Source: Holothuria scabra (lineage: Eukaryota > Echinodermata > Holothuroidea > Aspidochirotida > Holothuriidae). From it: DNA of 64,000 nucleotides. The translations under genes and the position numbers were made by a program. The notes under the pieces were generated by a model. The model worked only from the letters and a program-made list of their open reading frames with translations, did no database searches and was not told the origin of the DNA. Positions 48,755 to 59,083 of this stretch are shown one piece after another. Numbering within the stretch: the stretch's first letter is position 1; the number at the start of each line of letters is the position of its first letter. Location: positions 4,830,438 to 4,894,437 of the forward strand of contig CM074195.1 in assembly GCA_037179385.1 (NCBI GenBank), written 5' to 3'.

Positions 48755-49065
48755 CCGACCGCTAAGATCCTCCTTGTAAGCCCAGGAAATGCCATTTTCT
48801 ACTCTTTGAGGGGCCCGGATTTTTCAAATTTACTGTTCGCTCCGCTCCAACCAATGGTGGCGATCCGCCTGATGGTCTTCAGAATTTTAGTTTTATGGGA
48901 ACATTTTCCTGCGCTGCAAGCGAAATCTCAAAATAGCGTCTGCTTAGATCTTCCTTGCAAGCATGAGAAACGCCTTTTCCGGTTGTCTAGAGGCACGATT
49001 TTTCAAAATTTTCTGTACGCTTCTCACCAACTCATGGTGGTGTTCCTGCGTAGGTAGTCTTTTGG
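48755..49065 (+). repeat. 181-bp tandem duplication in a GC-richer segment
   Basis: gctaagatcctccttg (48,761) recurs as gcttagatcttccttg (48,942), and both units contain gatttttcaaa followed by cgct and caatggtgg/catggtgg. A third diverged copy (acgctccacgccaac, atggtggcgctccgcg) lies at 53,430-53,520 inside the hAT-like element, so this module probably derives from that family. Confidence 0.75.
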
Positions 49066-49261
49066 GCCGTATTACTTTTTTCAGGAAAAACATCTTCAGC
49101 CCCAAAACTTAAGTGCCCCCATACGCCTATTTACAAGTATGAATTAAAGGTGTGAAAATGTTCGCATGTGTGGTGTCTGAAAATCGAAAGCCACTAAGCA
49201 GTTTTTCTCAAAAGACGCTGAAACAATTGGTTGGACACTAAGCCTAAAACTACATCTAACT

Positions 49262-49793
49262 AGATCATGATTTTTGTACTTTCTGTTCAAAAGAAAGAGA
49301 AACAATTAGCCATATTATGTTTAACTAAAAGTACAACCTTTGTGGAGACAGTTTCAGAATTTTGTTAATGCTAATATTAATAATACCTTATACCTTAGCC
49401 CACAGAATATCGGATTTTTGGCATCCTGAATGATCAAGCTGAAAACAGAGCTGTAAATGTACTGATGATATGGTTCAAATTTTATATTTACAAGTGCAAA
49501 ATGCAAAACACTACAGTATCTTGAATTTTGTTCACTTTCAAAATTATGCAAGGAGTTTGATACAATCACTGCATTACAATGCGTGTACTTCTTCTGATAT
49601 AAATACGTTCATGAGACAATGGCAGTCATGGTTTAATAGCCTTCATCTTGATTTTAATATTACGTAACACATTTATTTCCCCCTGTACTTCGTTTTATGT
49701 TTAATATTGTTTATAACTGTAATAACTCGCTTCGTTGTTTTGTACATATCATTGATTGAGAAGAACAATTAAAAAAAAAAAAAAAAAAAAAAA
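49262..49793 (+). mobile_element. L1/Tx1-like LINE 3' end, second copy
   Basis: The frame from about 49,266 reads DFCTFCSKERETISHIMF, the same zinc-knuckle motif as the 9.7-kb copy, and a later frame reads WFKFYIYKCKMQN like its homologue. Frameshifts and stops break it. A 23-base A run at 49,771-49,793 ends the copy. It landed in a SINE-1 3' end (caattggttggacactaag at 49,227). Confidence 0.8.
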
Positions 49794-50119
49794 CTTCATC
49801 AAACTAACTAACTAACTAACTCAAAAGACGTTGCTATAAAATCATTAAGAGTAGGTAGTTCAGGCAGTCATATAGGAAGTTCTAGTTTCATGCATTAGGC
49901 CAATGCGCACAAGTTTACAGGAAATTTTCTAACAAGGTAATGACAGTGATGATCCCTACCATCAGTGTAATCCCTGCCCTTGTGACAAACAATTCAATCG
50001 CTACAATACAATATCGACAGCTAATCAAGAAATTCTTTCAGCTGGTTCAATTCAGAGAACTTAGAATTCCGGCAAAAGTTGTGTAACGCGGCTGGCATTT
50101 TGTTTACAGTTTTTCTCAA

Positions 50120-50235
50120 GTCAGGGAGTTGTCAGTTGCCCCGAGCTACTCCCTGCCCTGACAACTCCCTGCTCAAGTTAATACGAGCCGCGTATAGCCA
50201 GGGAGTTGTCAGGGCAGCTGACAACTCCCTGGTAT
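50120..50235. repeat. Cluster of CAGGGAGTTGTCAG inverted repeats with perfect hairpin
   Basis: Four copies of the motif in both orientations. The last two form a perfect 15-bp hairpin: ccagggagttgtcag (50,198-50,212), loop ggcag, ctgacaactccctgg (50,218-50,232). Confidence 0.9.
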
Positions 50236-50490
50236 AGTTAAACTTTGCCGATAGCGGGAAACACAAAGGAGAAACCATACGTGGGAAAGTAGAATGAGTC
50301 AGAAACCAGACACCGGAAGCCGACGTCAGGCAGGCACATACATAACTGCTGTATAGCATTGCACTGGGGAACTCTGATTGGTTATTCTCGTCTCCCCACC
50401 CCCAGTAAGGAAAGATTTGCACTATACGAAGCTGCACGCAAGTGGGAGGGGCACACGAATAACAACCGGTGATTGGGTATCGCGCGTGAT

Positions 50491-50497
50491 ATAAAAC
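50491..50497 (+). promoter_or_regulatory. TATA-box-like site
   Basis: tataaaa in gatataaaacaag. It lies 50 bases before the ATG at 50,541, a plausible distance for a start site near 50,520. It could be a gene promoter or a retroelement promoter. Confidence 0.35.
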
Positions 50498-50540
50498 AAG
50501 ACATGTGGAGCTGTAAGAGGGCGCTTAGAGAATTGGACGG

Positions 50541-50749
50541 ATGAACGAGTGCCTTAATGAGAGACGGGTAACTGCGAACGAAAAAGGAGAGGGAGAAAAA
50601 CTATCAGAATTGTACGTTTTAGCGATAGAGGAGAGATTGTATACCGATTGTGAGAAAAATAAGCTACAGGCTGTGCCGAACAGAACACGAAAAAAAGAAA
50701 CAATCAGAAATAGAAGTAGCCGAGTGGAAAGCAAGATTTGTTATTGGTG
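50541..50749 (+). CDS. Unrecognised possible first exon, highly charged peptide
   Basis: The ATG opens 69 codons beginning MNECLNERRVTANEKGEGEK and ending VESKICYW before a TGA; a donor-like g|gtgagc falls within the last two codons (exon end near 50,747). The peptide is rich in Glu, Lys and Arg and has no motif I recognise. The TATA-like box upstream and the donor make a first exon possible. No downstream exon was found, and the region is full of repeats, so an LTR-like or other mobile element leader is an alternative. Confidence 0.25.
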
Positions 50750-50784
50750 AGCCGTTGAATTATGGAATCAAACTGCTAATTTGG

Positions 50785-50810
50785 ACTAGCGTAATTTGAA
50801 TTACGCTAGT
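50785..50810. repeat. Perfect 12-bp palindrome with 2-bp spacer
   Basis: actagcgtaatt, tg, aattacgctagt. Confidence 0.9.
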
Positions 50811-50994
50811 TAGGGTATCCGTTATTGCATTGATTCAAGTAATTTTCGGATTAGGAAAAATTGGGCATTATTGATACTGTAAGAGGTCGGGGGGCTGATA
50901 ACATTTTTTTGTGTGCTTCTTTAGAGTTACTCGCCTTTCATAGGCGGATAGGGGGAAATATTAATAAATAAATATATGTAGGAAATATAAATAA

Positions 50995-51290
50995 TAGGGC
51001 AAAAATATTCGTCCAACTTGTATACCTCCGATGTCGAAGTAGGGAAGTCTCTCTATATAAGAACGACACTGTGTGTAGGCCTACTACCCAGATTGGGTTT
51101 GGGGCAAAAATATATTTAGTCCAACTAGTCTACCTAGGAGTGGCTCCGTCGATCCGATGTCGAAGTGAGGAGGTCCCTCTATTTAAGAACGACGCTGTGT
51201 GTACAACCCAGATTGGGTTTGAGGACAAAAATATATTAAGTCCAACTTGTCTACCTCGGAGTGACTCCACGGATCCGATGTCAAAGTGAG
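50995..51290 (+). repeat. 125-bp monomer repeat, array 1
   Basis: Just over two units with steps of 126 and 121 bases (gaagt at 51,036 and 51,162; aaagt at 51,283). Each unit contains aagaacgacactgtgtgta, acccagattgggtttg, aaaaatat and ctacctcggagtggctcc-like parts. The same monomer occurs at 54,665-54,895 and 55,100-55,290. Confidence 0.9.
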
Positions 51291-52015
51291 GCATGGGCGT
51301 TGATTATAGGGGAAGGGGCAGGGAGACATGCCCCCACGTTTTTTTAGTGGAGGGGACACTTATGTAAAAGTCCCACCCCCAACAAACACACACTTTTTGT
51401 GACCTGAAACTTAAAAGTTAGGTACTACCAAAAATACTTTACATGTAGGTTATGAAAGATGTGCTCTACCAATTACGATCGATTACTGTATCAATAATTA
51501 GGCTACACGTTTATACTTTGCATGTCCCCAAAATTTCCGCGCGTTCCACGCCCTTGCAGTCTCATTGATGTTCTATTTTCACTTTCATATCAAACATACA
51601 TTATTTATCTTTCTCTATGGTTATGTCGATTGTTCGAGTGCATAGGGCAGCAGGCGTGGTTATGAAGGAGCACAACGTTTAGGAATTTGAAGAAGAGGAA
51701 TTGTCCCCTACTATGTTTTAATGAAATTTGTAATCTTTAGTGAATGACCAACCTGACAGGCCTAAAACATTTTAAAGAAAATGCCTCGGTGTAGAGTCTG
51801 CATGCAGCTTTTTCAGAAAAATAAATGATTTAAAATGCAAAATTTCGACACGAGCACATCACATATTCGTATAGCGATTCGACCATTTCGTATCCGGACA
51901 TGTTTAGACCATTATTAGAGAAGTAAAATCACACTGAATTTTGCTAGATTAGAGACTTCAATCTGGAATTAGAGCAGTGGCGGATCCAGAGGGGGAGGGG
52001 TCACAGACGTCCCGA

Positions 52016-52138
52016 CCCCCCCCCCCCCCCCACCACCACCACCACCACCACCACCACCACCACCACCACCACAACCTCAAGTTTCCCAATTCGCCCTTTT
52101 TCAAATTTGGTTTTTTTTTTTTTTTTTTTTTTTTTTTT
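52016..52138 (+). repeat. Poly-C, (CAC)n and poly-T low-complexity tract
   Basis: C run 52,016-52,031, CAC repeats to about 52,073, and a 28-base T run at 52,111-52,138, with the direct repeat tttttcaaatttgg on both sides of the T run. It produces poly-His and poly-Phe open frames that are not genes. Confidence 0.95.
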
Positions 52139-52592
52139 GCCCTTTTTTTCAAATTTGGTTTTGTTTTTTCATGTTATTGAAAAAGAAAAAACAGTTCCGC
52201 AGGTCGTGACAGTTGTCCAATTCCCAGAAGATTTTGGTTGCCTCCATCCAGGGTCGACCAATCCGCCGTTAAACTCTAGGAATGTATCGCAGACACTTTC
52301 GGCAATAAATTTGACTACGGTTACTGCTCCTATCCCCGAAACACCAATAACAACTCAATCGTTTTTACAGAGGTGTAACCACTATCTGCCTGGCAGTCAG
52401 GCATACTAATCACTTTCTTCCTGGAACCGCCTGTAGTATGCGTGGGCTTTCAAAAGTGATGCCAAGGACGCAGATATAACGTCTTAATCACTAGTTAGCA
52501 CGAGCGTCGGGTCATCATTAACGTTATGACTTATGAGGGTGTCATTGGCATGTAGCGTAATCGTCGCGAAGGAGCTATATGCAAGGAGCAAT

Positions 52593-52681
52593 ATGCCTAG
52601 CAGAAAACGAAGGGCCCAGCTTCAAAAGGACGACCTAAAGCAGGTGGCTAAGAAATGCCGCAAGCTAACTTCATTTTTGCG
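52593..52681 (+). pseudogene. Possible first exon of a hAT/ZMYM-like transposase
   Basis: ATG opens MPSRKRRAQLQKDDLKQVAK and then KCRKLTSFLR, ending at a good donor cg|gtgagt. Short basic N-termini with a KKC.KLTSFF-like motif are common in hAT transposases and the ZMYM1-like proteins derived from them. It lies within the hAT-like element, which supports this. No downstream exon remains before the right end at 53,675, so I treat it as a remnant. Confidence 0.4.
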
Positions 52682-52932
52682 GTGAGTAGTGTGACACTGT
52701 ATAGCTCCTTCGAATGTTTTATCAGAATGAACTTTTTTGAGGAGTTACTGTGAAGTTATCTGGTTCACAAGCCTTCGTAACAGCATTAATCCGCTACTCG
52801 AATATTACCACGTGCAGTGGAAATCTAAAGCGCAAACATTTCAGGAAGCGGACGTCAGTTTGACGACGTGAACTGTGTGTTAAAAGACGCCGCGTCTCCC
52901 TTGCCACGCGGTATTATCTAAAGCCCCTTATA

Positions 52933-53191
52933 AAGCCTGGCACACAAGGCCACGACTACCGAAGACTCTCCGTCGCATAAGTCGTGAACACTTCTTTGGC
53001 AGTCGTGGCCGTGTGACCCGGAATTAAAGCGCACCGATTGCATCCAACTACGATTGAAAATGTTCAATCGGACCGGCGGCTTATGACACGACGGAATTCT
53101 AGTGGTGAAACTGGCCACACCGCCAGGACTGCGGCCGACGCGACGTCTTGACGCTTGGTGTAGTTAGCTGTCGTGGCAGTGTGTACCGGGC
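52933..53191. mobile_element. MITE with AAGCCxGGxACACA ends
   Basis: Left taaagcctggcacacaagg and right cagtgtgtaccgggctta are inverted repeats, extended by gccacgac facing gtcgtggc. About 259 bp, inserted in the hAT-like element. Confidence 0.75.
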
Positions 53192-54137
53192 TTACACACT
53201 ATGCGACTCTCTGCGACGCAGGCTCCTTGCGACGAGATTACTCAGACACGTCGCAAAGAGTGGAATGCTTGCAACGAGAATCTGGCACTGTAACAGCTTG
53301 CCCCTGTAACAACTAGCGACGCTCTCTCCTACTACAAAAATTGGGGCTCTCGGGAAGAACTTCGAAGTGGGTGCTGAATATATTCTTATCGGTCCAATGC
53401 ACATTCAGCTCAGAAGATTCGAAAGTGCCGTTTCCGGCCATCTGGAGAGTTTGTAAAGCCAAAAATTTTCTTTTACGCTCCACGCCAACTAATGGTGGCG
53501 CTCCGCGTAGATAGTGCTGCTGGCACTCAGCTCCCTCCCCTCCAATATTTTTTTTTCGTTCGACCACGCCTAGATAAATTGCGTAATCGTTGACGTTTGT
53601 GGGAAAAATTTTCAAAATGAATGTGCCCTTTCTGTGTTGGACCCTCCCTCAAAAAAGATCCTAGATCCGCCCCTGTAGAGGTACACCTCCATCCTCTGTC
53701 TGCAGGAAGTGTATGATGAGGTGTCGTTCTAAACTTCGGAAGGGCATATTTTAATGGTTTTTGTATCAACAATCTTACACCGGTAGGCTTGTGCAACGGT
53801 GTCTCAGTAACACCAGTGGGTACCATCCCACTCGATCTGTGATTTTCCTGCAGTAGATTAAAGTGTGCTTTGATCAGTTTATGGAGTTGACCTTCTTTCA
53901 TCAAAATGGTTCCTTACTATTAGAACTTTGGCACAGATCCTTCGCCAACCTTTCACAATTCTCGTTGTGATTCAATCTACTTATTAGAGTATACCCTGTA
54001 TTTAAATTCACATTGACCGTATAGTAATTACCCACACTTTCAAGACCATGTTTTGAAAACTTTGGAGTTTCCTAGTAACTCAAAATATTGAAACATGCAG
54101 CACCATTTTGCATCTGGGCCCCCTTTTCTCAGACACC

Positions 54138-54585
54138 CAGTGCCGTAGCTACAAAAGGACAGGGCGGTTCTGAAGAAATGAAGAATTCGGAAATTTGCCA
54201 TTTGTGAAACAGTCTACAATGTGGTTTTGACAACTCATGTAATTTCGAATATAAGCCCTTGACTCAAAAAATTTCGTCGGAGAGCCTCATTTCGTAAGCG
54301 TTGGATAACATCATGTAGCAACAACGATCTTTGGTCGCCGCTCAATCTCAGATTTGCCAACAGGATATACAAATTCTTCAGTAATCCCCCAATTTTTCAA
54401 ACTTTTCTGCAATACTGGCTCAATATTTTCAAATATTCGAAAAAGGATAAAAGTTTCAGCCCGCTTCGCGTGCCGCAAATAACGTCACTAGTACAGTGGT
54501 GTTCACACTTAACAAATCGTAAAATATGGATGCTTACCCACCCCCTCCCCCCCCCCCGCAAAAATGTGGAGCTACGCCGCCGTTG
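54138..54585. mobile_element. hAT-like MITE with CAGTGCCGTAGCTAC end, 5-bp duplication ACACC
   Basis: Left cagtgccgtagctac and right gtggagctacgccgccgttg are imperfect inverted repeats (GTAGCT core). ACACC flanks both ends (54,133-54,137 and 54,586-54,590). It contains a poly-C tract. This is the second element here with a 5-bp duplication. Confidence 0.65.
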
Positions 54586-54627
54586 ACACCTTACCAGGAC
54601 AGGAGAAAAAAATTTGGCCAGGTGTCC

Positions 54628-54643
54628 CACCCCCCCCCCCCCC
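54628..54643 (+). repeat. Poly-C tract
   Basis: A long C run directly before the second monomer array. Confidence 0.85.
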
Positions 54644-54664
54644 ACTTTGAAAATCAAATCGACG

Positions 54665-54895
54665 CTCCTGAAGTGAGGAGATCCCTCTGTTTAAGAACGA
54701 CACTGTTTGTAGGCCTACAACCCAGATTGGGCTGTTGGGTTGGAGGGCAAAAATATTCTAAGTCCAACCTGCCTACCTCGGAGTGGCTCCGCGAATCCGA
54801 TGTCGAAGTGAGGAGATGTCTCTGGTTACGAACGACAGTTTGTACCACCCAGATTGGGTTTGGGGGCAAAAACATTCTTAGTCCAACTTGTCTAA
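54665..54895 (+). repeat. 125-bp monomer repeat, array 2
   Basis: About 1.8 units, with a step of 135 bases because ggg-ctgttgggttgg was partly duplicated inside the first unit. It starts directly after the poly-C tract at 54,628-54,643. Confidence 0.9.
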
Positions 54896-55099
54896 AGATG
54901 ATTCCAGAGAACTAACGCTCTTCCGAGTTGGCAATGAATTGGGAAAGTCTGGCAACGAATTGGAAGATTTGTTCTTCACTGCCAATTCATTTTATGAACT
55001 TCTCAATGAGTAATTGCAGACTACCCCGCAACTCCCAAGCTGTACCCCTTTTACAATATATGGCTTCAGTGTCATCCGCAACTTCCCAACCACCGCAGA

Positions 55100-55290
55100 A
55101 TATACAAGTAGGGCAAAAATATTCAGTCTGAGTCCAGCTTGGGTACTTCCGATGTCGAAGTGAGGAAGTCTTATCTCTGTTTATAGGAACCACACTGTGC
55201 GTACTACCCAGATTGGGTTTGAGGGCAAAAATATTCTAAATCCAACTTGTCTCCCTCGGAGTGGCTCCTCGGATCCGATTTCGAGGTGAG
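55100..55290 (+). repeat. 125-bp monomer repeat, array 3
   Basis: About 1.5 units (gaagtgagg at 55,157 and a diverged form, gaggtgagg, at 55,282). The 200 bases between arrays 2 and 3 are not part of the monomer. Confidence 0.9.
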
Positions 55291-55949
55291 GAGGCTGGCA
55301 GAAGCAGCAGATCATGAAGCTCGGAGCGGGCTGCAAGGTGTAAGTAGCAGTTGCGGGGTATCCTGCAATTGTGCCCTTCTCAAGGTTGCATGTGTTTGGT
55401 GTATTGTCTTCCCCTTTCTGGCGTACTGACGAATCGCAAATTGGCATAGTGACGAATGGGAAAATTTGGCAATTTTTTCGTAGTGACGAATGCATTTTTT
55501 GCCGTAATCTGTTCACCTCAGCTTTAAAAATTGCAACGACTTTGTAAAATATATTATTTTCTACAATTCCAAACATGCAAACGATGAATACGGCGAAAAT
55601 TCTCCAAATAAGACAACATTCGTCACTATGTGAAATACAAGATCCACAGATTCATGAAATTCTTGATTTTGCGGTTCGTCAGTATGCCAGAAAGGGGACG
55701 TTGTGATACAGGATTTTCTTCAAAACGATGCATTTAGCAATAATTTTATCAATAAATTCAGATTCTATGGAGAATTTACACTTCTCTTGATGTAAATTTT
55801 GTCAAATTCAAGTTTAATGAACATTTCAAATGGAAGAGGAAGATTAGTCAAAAGGTGATAATCGCTGTTCACCTGTTAAATTAGATTTATGACTAGTTAT
55901 TTAGACAGTTCGACTGTTTGTTCCGTGAGATCAATTGCAACCTCTCATG

Positions 55950-56180
55950 AGCTTATTGCGTCAATCCTTGGCAGAGTGAAGTATTTGCGGAGCCCTTTTG
56001 TACAGTTAAGGAATTGGCGTCAACCCTCTACACAGTGAAGCGATTGCGGAGCCCTTTTGTACACTTAAGGAAAGGCGTTAACCCTTTACACAGTATTTGC
56101 GGAGGGCTTCGGTTAAACTTTTGCGTCAATCTCTTTGTACAGTTCAGCAGTTTGCTGAGGGCCTTTGTACAGTGAGGTAC
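55950..56180 (+). repeat. Tandem repeat of about 53-60 bp
   Basis: gcggagcccttttgtaca at 55,987 and 56,046, gcggagggctt at 56,099, and gcgtcaa(c/t)cc between them. Four or so decaying units with ttgtacagt near each end. Confidence 0.8.
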
Positions 56181-56718
56181 TTGAGACGACCTAGCCAGCT
56201 ACGGAGTAGCCAGAGGAGCGGACAAAATCTTTTCGTTCAGCTCATCGCTAGGAAAAACCGTACGTCCGCCGGCGTTGGAGCCAAAATCATTTCAACTTGC
56301 GTAGAAATCCAACGGAAACTTCATTTAACTAGCTCTACGTGGATTGGTTGAAACAAGTCTAGGCCTGTTCAATTATTTATTACTTATTCGACACTCATAC
56401 ACACACAGTACAGCCATTAGCAAGCAACCATACACATGTACCATGAGAAAAGACAGTTCGATATTTTTCAACTAAAGATTGCCGTTTTTAAACCAACTGT
56501 TTGATGAAAATCTGTCATTGTTTGGGAGAGGTTGTCCATGGTCAAGACTTCCGTAGAAGCTTTAACGCACGTAATAAGCTGTTTTTTGCACCGATTGAGC
56601 CATTGAGCACCGCCTAGCTCAGGAATAGGCCGATTGTGGTGAATGCTCATGAATATTAGGGTAATCATCTTTTGGGCTCATTGAAAGGAACTTTTGACCA
56701 TCACCGGCAGGCGCTGAA

Positions 56719-56733
56719 GGGGGGGGGGGGGGG
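56719..56733 (+). repeat. Poly-G tract
   Basis: Fifteen G next to the start of the 32-bp minisatellite. Confidence 0.9.
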
Positions 56734-56785
56734 CACAGGCTAAAAAAGGGGCTGCAGCCACAGAGGCGCTACGCAGGCTAGCTAG

Positions 56786-57145
56786 TTGCCTGAGACTAAG
56801 AGATAATCCAGGAGTTGTTGCCTAAGGCGCTGGGCTGATCCAGGGGGCGTTGTCTGAGGCTGAGGGCTGATCCGGGCGTTGCGTGGGAGAGGACTGGTCC
56901 AAGAGTTGTTGCCTGAGACGGTGAGCTGATCCAGAAGGCGTTGCCTGAGGCTAGGGGTTAGTACAGGGGGTCTTGCTGAGACGGAGGGCTGATCCAGGAG
57001 GTTCTGCCTGAGGCTGAGTACTGATCTGAGAGGCGCTGCCTAAGACGGTGGGCCACCCCAGAAGGAGGATTGCACAGAAGGACGGCTGGAGACTGTTCAT
57101 TGACAGTGTTGTCTGAGACGGCTGGGGACGCAGGGGGCTTTGCGT
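56786..57145 (+). repeat. 32-bp minisatellite, about nine units
   Basis: Starts of units near 56,786, 56,818, 56,850, 56,879, 56,909, 56,941, 56,973, 57,003 and 57,035. The unit pattern is ttgcctgagxcxgxgggctg followed by atccaggxggcg. Alternating units differ slightly (gaggctga versus gagacggt), hinting at a 64-bp higher-order repeat. Confidence 0.88.
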
Positions 57146-57510
57146 TCTAATTTAACCCCTTGATTACTTTTTCGTTTTTATTTTCTTGATATTTTTGTAC
57201 ATATATGTTTTGATAAGTATAATTTGGAGGCAGCATTTCTGTGAATAATAGTTGAGAAACTTGAAAAGCCGTGTTCTGTCTTAATTTCATTAAGTGTGAG
57301 CAGTTTGTAAATTTATGTCAATTCCCGAACCGCATATTAGTTGGCGGCGCGTTACACTTTGCAAAAGAGTCACATTCACTTATAGGCATATTTTCAAGTC
57401 CGATATACAGTTTTCTCCCTCAAATAATACAAAATCATATAATCCATGGGTGGTGATAAATTTTATAGGTGGCTCAACGGACAGGGGCAGGTGAGAGGGG
57501 CTACCCCGTC

Positions 57511-57534
57511 ACACACACACACAGACACACACAC
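57511..57534 (+). repeat. (CA)n microsatellite
   Basis: A short run of CACACA with one CAGA break. Confidence 0.85.
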
Positions 57535-57868
57535 CACTGAAATTTTGGGGACGTGAAGATGAACAATGTTAAAAGGTGGAGTGTTAAAAACCGACTATAG
57601 AGGAGAGTGGAATGGGAAGTTGGTGGGCGGTTATTGGGAAATATTTGCTTTACAAGTGGCGAATAGTGGCGCTCTGCTTAAATTAGAAAATTGTGTTCCT
57701 AAAAACTGGGTGTCCGTCATGAATTGGTCCTCTTTAAAAGAATAGTCCATAGTCAAATTCGTGTTTGAAGGGACATTTGTTTAAGCATACTGGTGAAAGT
57801 TCCATTCATTTCCCATGTTCGGTTCTCGAGATATTAACGTTTGAAGTTGACACATTTTCTACAAAAAG

Positions 57869-58044
57869 CAGTGCTGAAGTCGAGTCAGGAGTCACGAGTC
57901 CGGCAACTTTTGACTTTCAAGGACTCGAGTCCGGACTAGGACTCGAGTCCCTGTACTTTTTCAATGGGGAAAAATCAACCTCTCTTGCAGAGTCCTTCAA
58001 ATTCTGAAATCACGAGTCCGACTCCGGACTTGACTATAGCGCTG
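57869..58044. mobile_element. hAT-like MITE, 176 bp, with 8-bp duplication
   Basis: Left cagtgctgaagtcgagtc and right gacttgactatagcgctg are inverted repeats. The interior has many gagtccg/cggactc motifs. Flanks acaaaaag (57,861-57,868) and acgaaaag (58,045-58,052) match at seven of eight bases. Confidence 0.85.
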
Positions 58045-58052
58045 ACGAAAAG

Positions 58053-59083
58053 TGAATTTGAGGCAAATAGGTGTCGGGTGTCGTGAATTCACATGTGTTG
58101 AACAGTAGGCCAAACTTACTTTGCAACAGGTAAATCTCTGAGTTAATCGAAGCCAACGGCTTCGATTGTACGATTTCCAGACTTACTCGGGTGCTTTTCC
58201 GCCTTCTTATGTGGCTCGTCCCTAGGTACATTTTCTTATCTTCCGTATATATTTATCTGCCCAATATTGGCACGCGATCTCTGCAGACGTATCACGCCCT
58301 TGGTGAACTACGCAGGGCGATTTCGCCACGTTGTTTTCCAGTGTTTCCATGAACAGGGGGAATTTTCAACATCATGGTCTCATATTGCCATTGCGGCTCC
58401 CTGGATCGAGTACTAGCCTATACACTAGTGCATTTAATACCGTGTATCATGTAAATTGAGGACACACAGCTAGAGGCTAGGCCTCTCCTGCGCCTATGTC
58501 ACTTCCTGACGTTGACATGGAATGTAAACTTTCCTTCAGTTTTCCAGCCAGTTGTTTTGGGGATCAGTGTGGGCCGAGGGTTTGGGTTACTACAACATTA
58601 GGGCAAGTCGTTTTAAGGATTAAGTTAGGGATAAGGGTTATTATTCCTAACACTCTGCGGCACCCTCACCTATCATGCGCAGCCGAATTCATGTGCATGG
58701 GGGGGGGGGGCAAATGGTGAATTCCACAAACTGAAATGGGCAAGGGCCGGTACCTGGACACCGACAATCTTCCCCGTCAAACTGACTCACTGAAAAATCA
58801 TGCCTCATAATACCACCAATGGGAAGGTACTAGATGATGTAACTGAGTTAGGGGTAGGCCTCTGTCAGGAATTCAATTGCCGGTTGTTTGTAGTTGGGCC
58901 TTCAAATTGAAGAAAAAATTATATTGAAGTTAGTAACACTTCGTTGCCAATGGTTCGGCTAATTTGCTATCCTGAATGAGGCCCCTTTGGAAAATGTTGC
59001 TTTTTGCCTTATAGGAGGGAAGGGATGTAAAATGGTGCTATTTGAAAACATGTGGAAGCATATTGAAACACGCATAACGGTCG
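58053..59083. other. Unassigned segment
   Basis: No gene or repeat family was recognised, apart from a poly-G tract at 58,699-58,710. Open frames here look like chance. Confidence 0.4.

Larger units (their letters stand above)
51975..53675 (+). mobile_element. hAT-like element, 1.7 kb, 5-bp duplication TAGAG
   Basis: Left end cagtggcggatccagagg and right end ctagatccgcccctg are inverted repeats of the CAGxGGCGGATC type. TAGAG lies on both sides (51,970-51,974 and 53,676-53,680). A 5-bp duplication is known for the hAT5 group. Inside are a poly-C/(CAC)n/poly-T tract, a possible transposase first exon (52,593) and another MITE (52,933). The body is too short for a full transposase, so it is a deleted copy. 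Confidence 0.65.

Noticed and set aside
51958..52180. Poly-Trp, poly-His and poly-Phe frames
   Set aside because: They come from the (CAC)n and poly-T low-complexity tract and are not protein coding.
54526..54915. 129-codon frame
   Set aside because: It runs through the poly-C tract and the 125-bp monomer array.
50995..57145. CRISPR array
   Set aside because: The repeats have no spacers of constant size, and the genome is eukaryotic.
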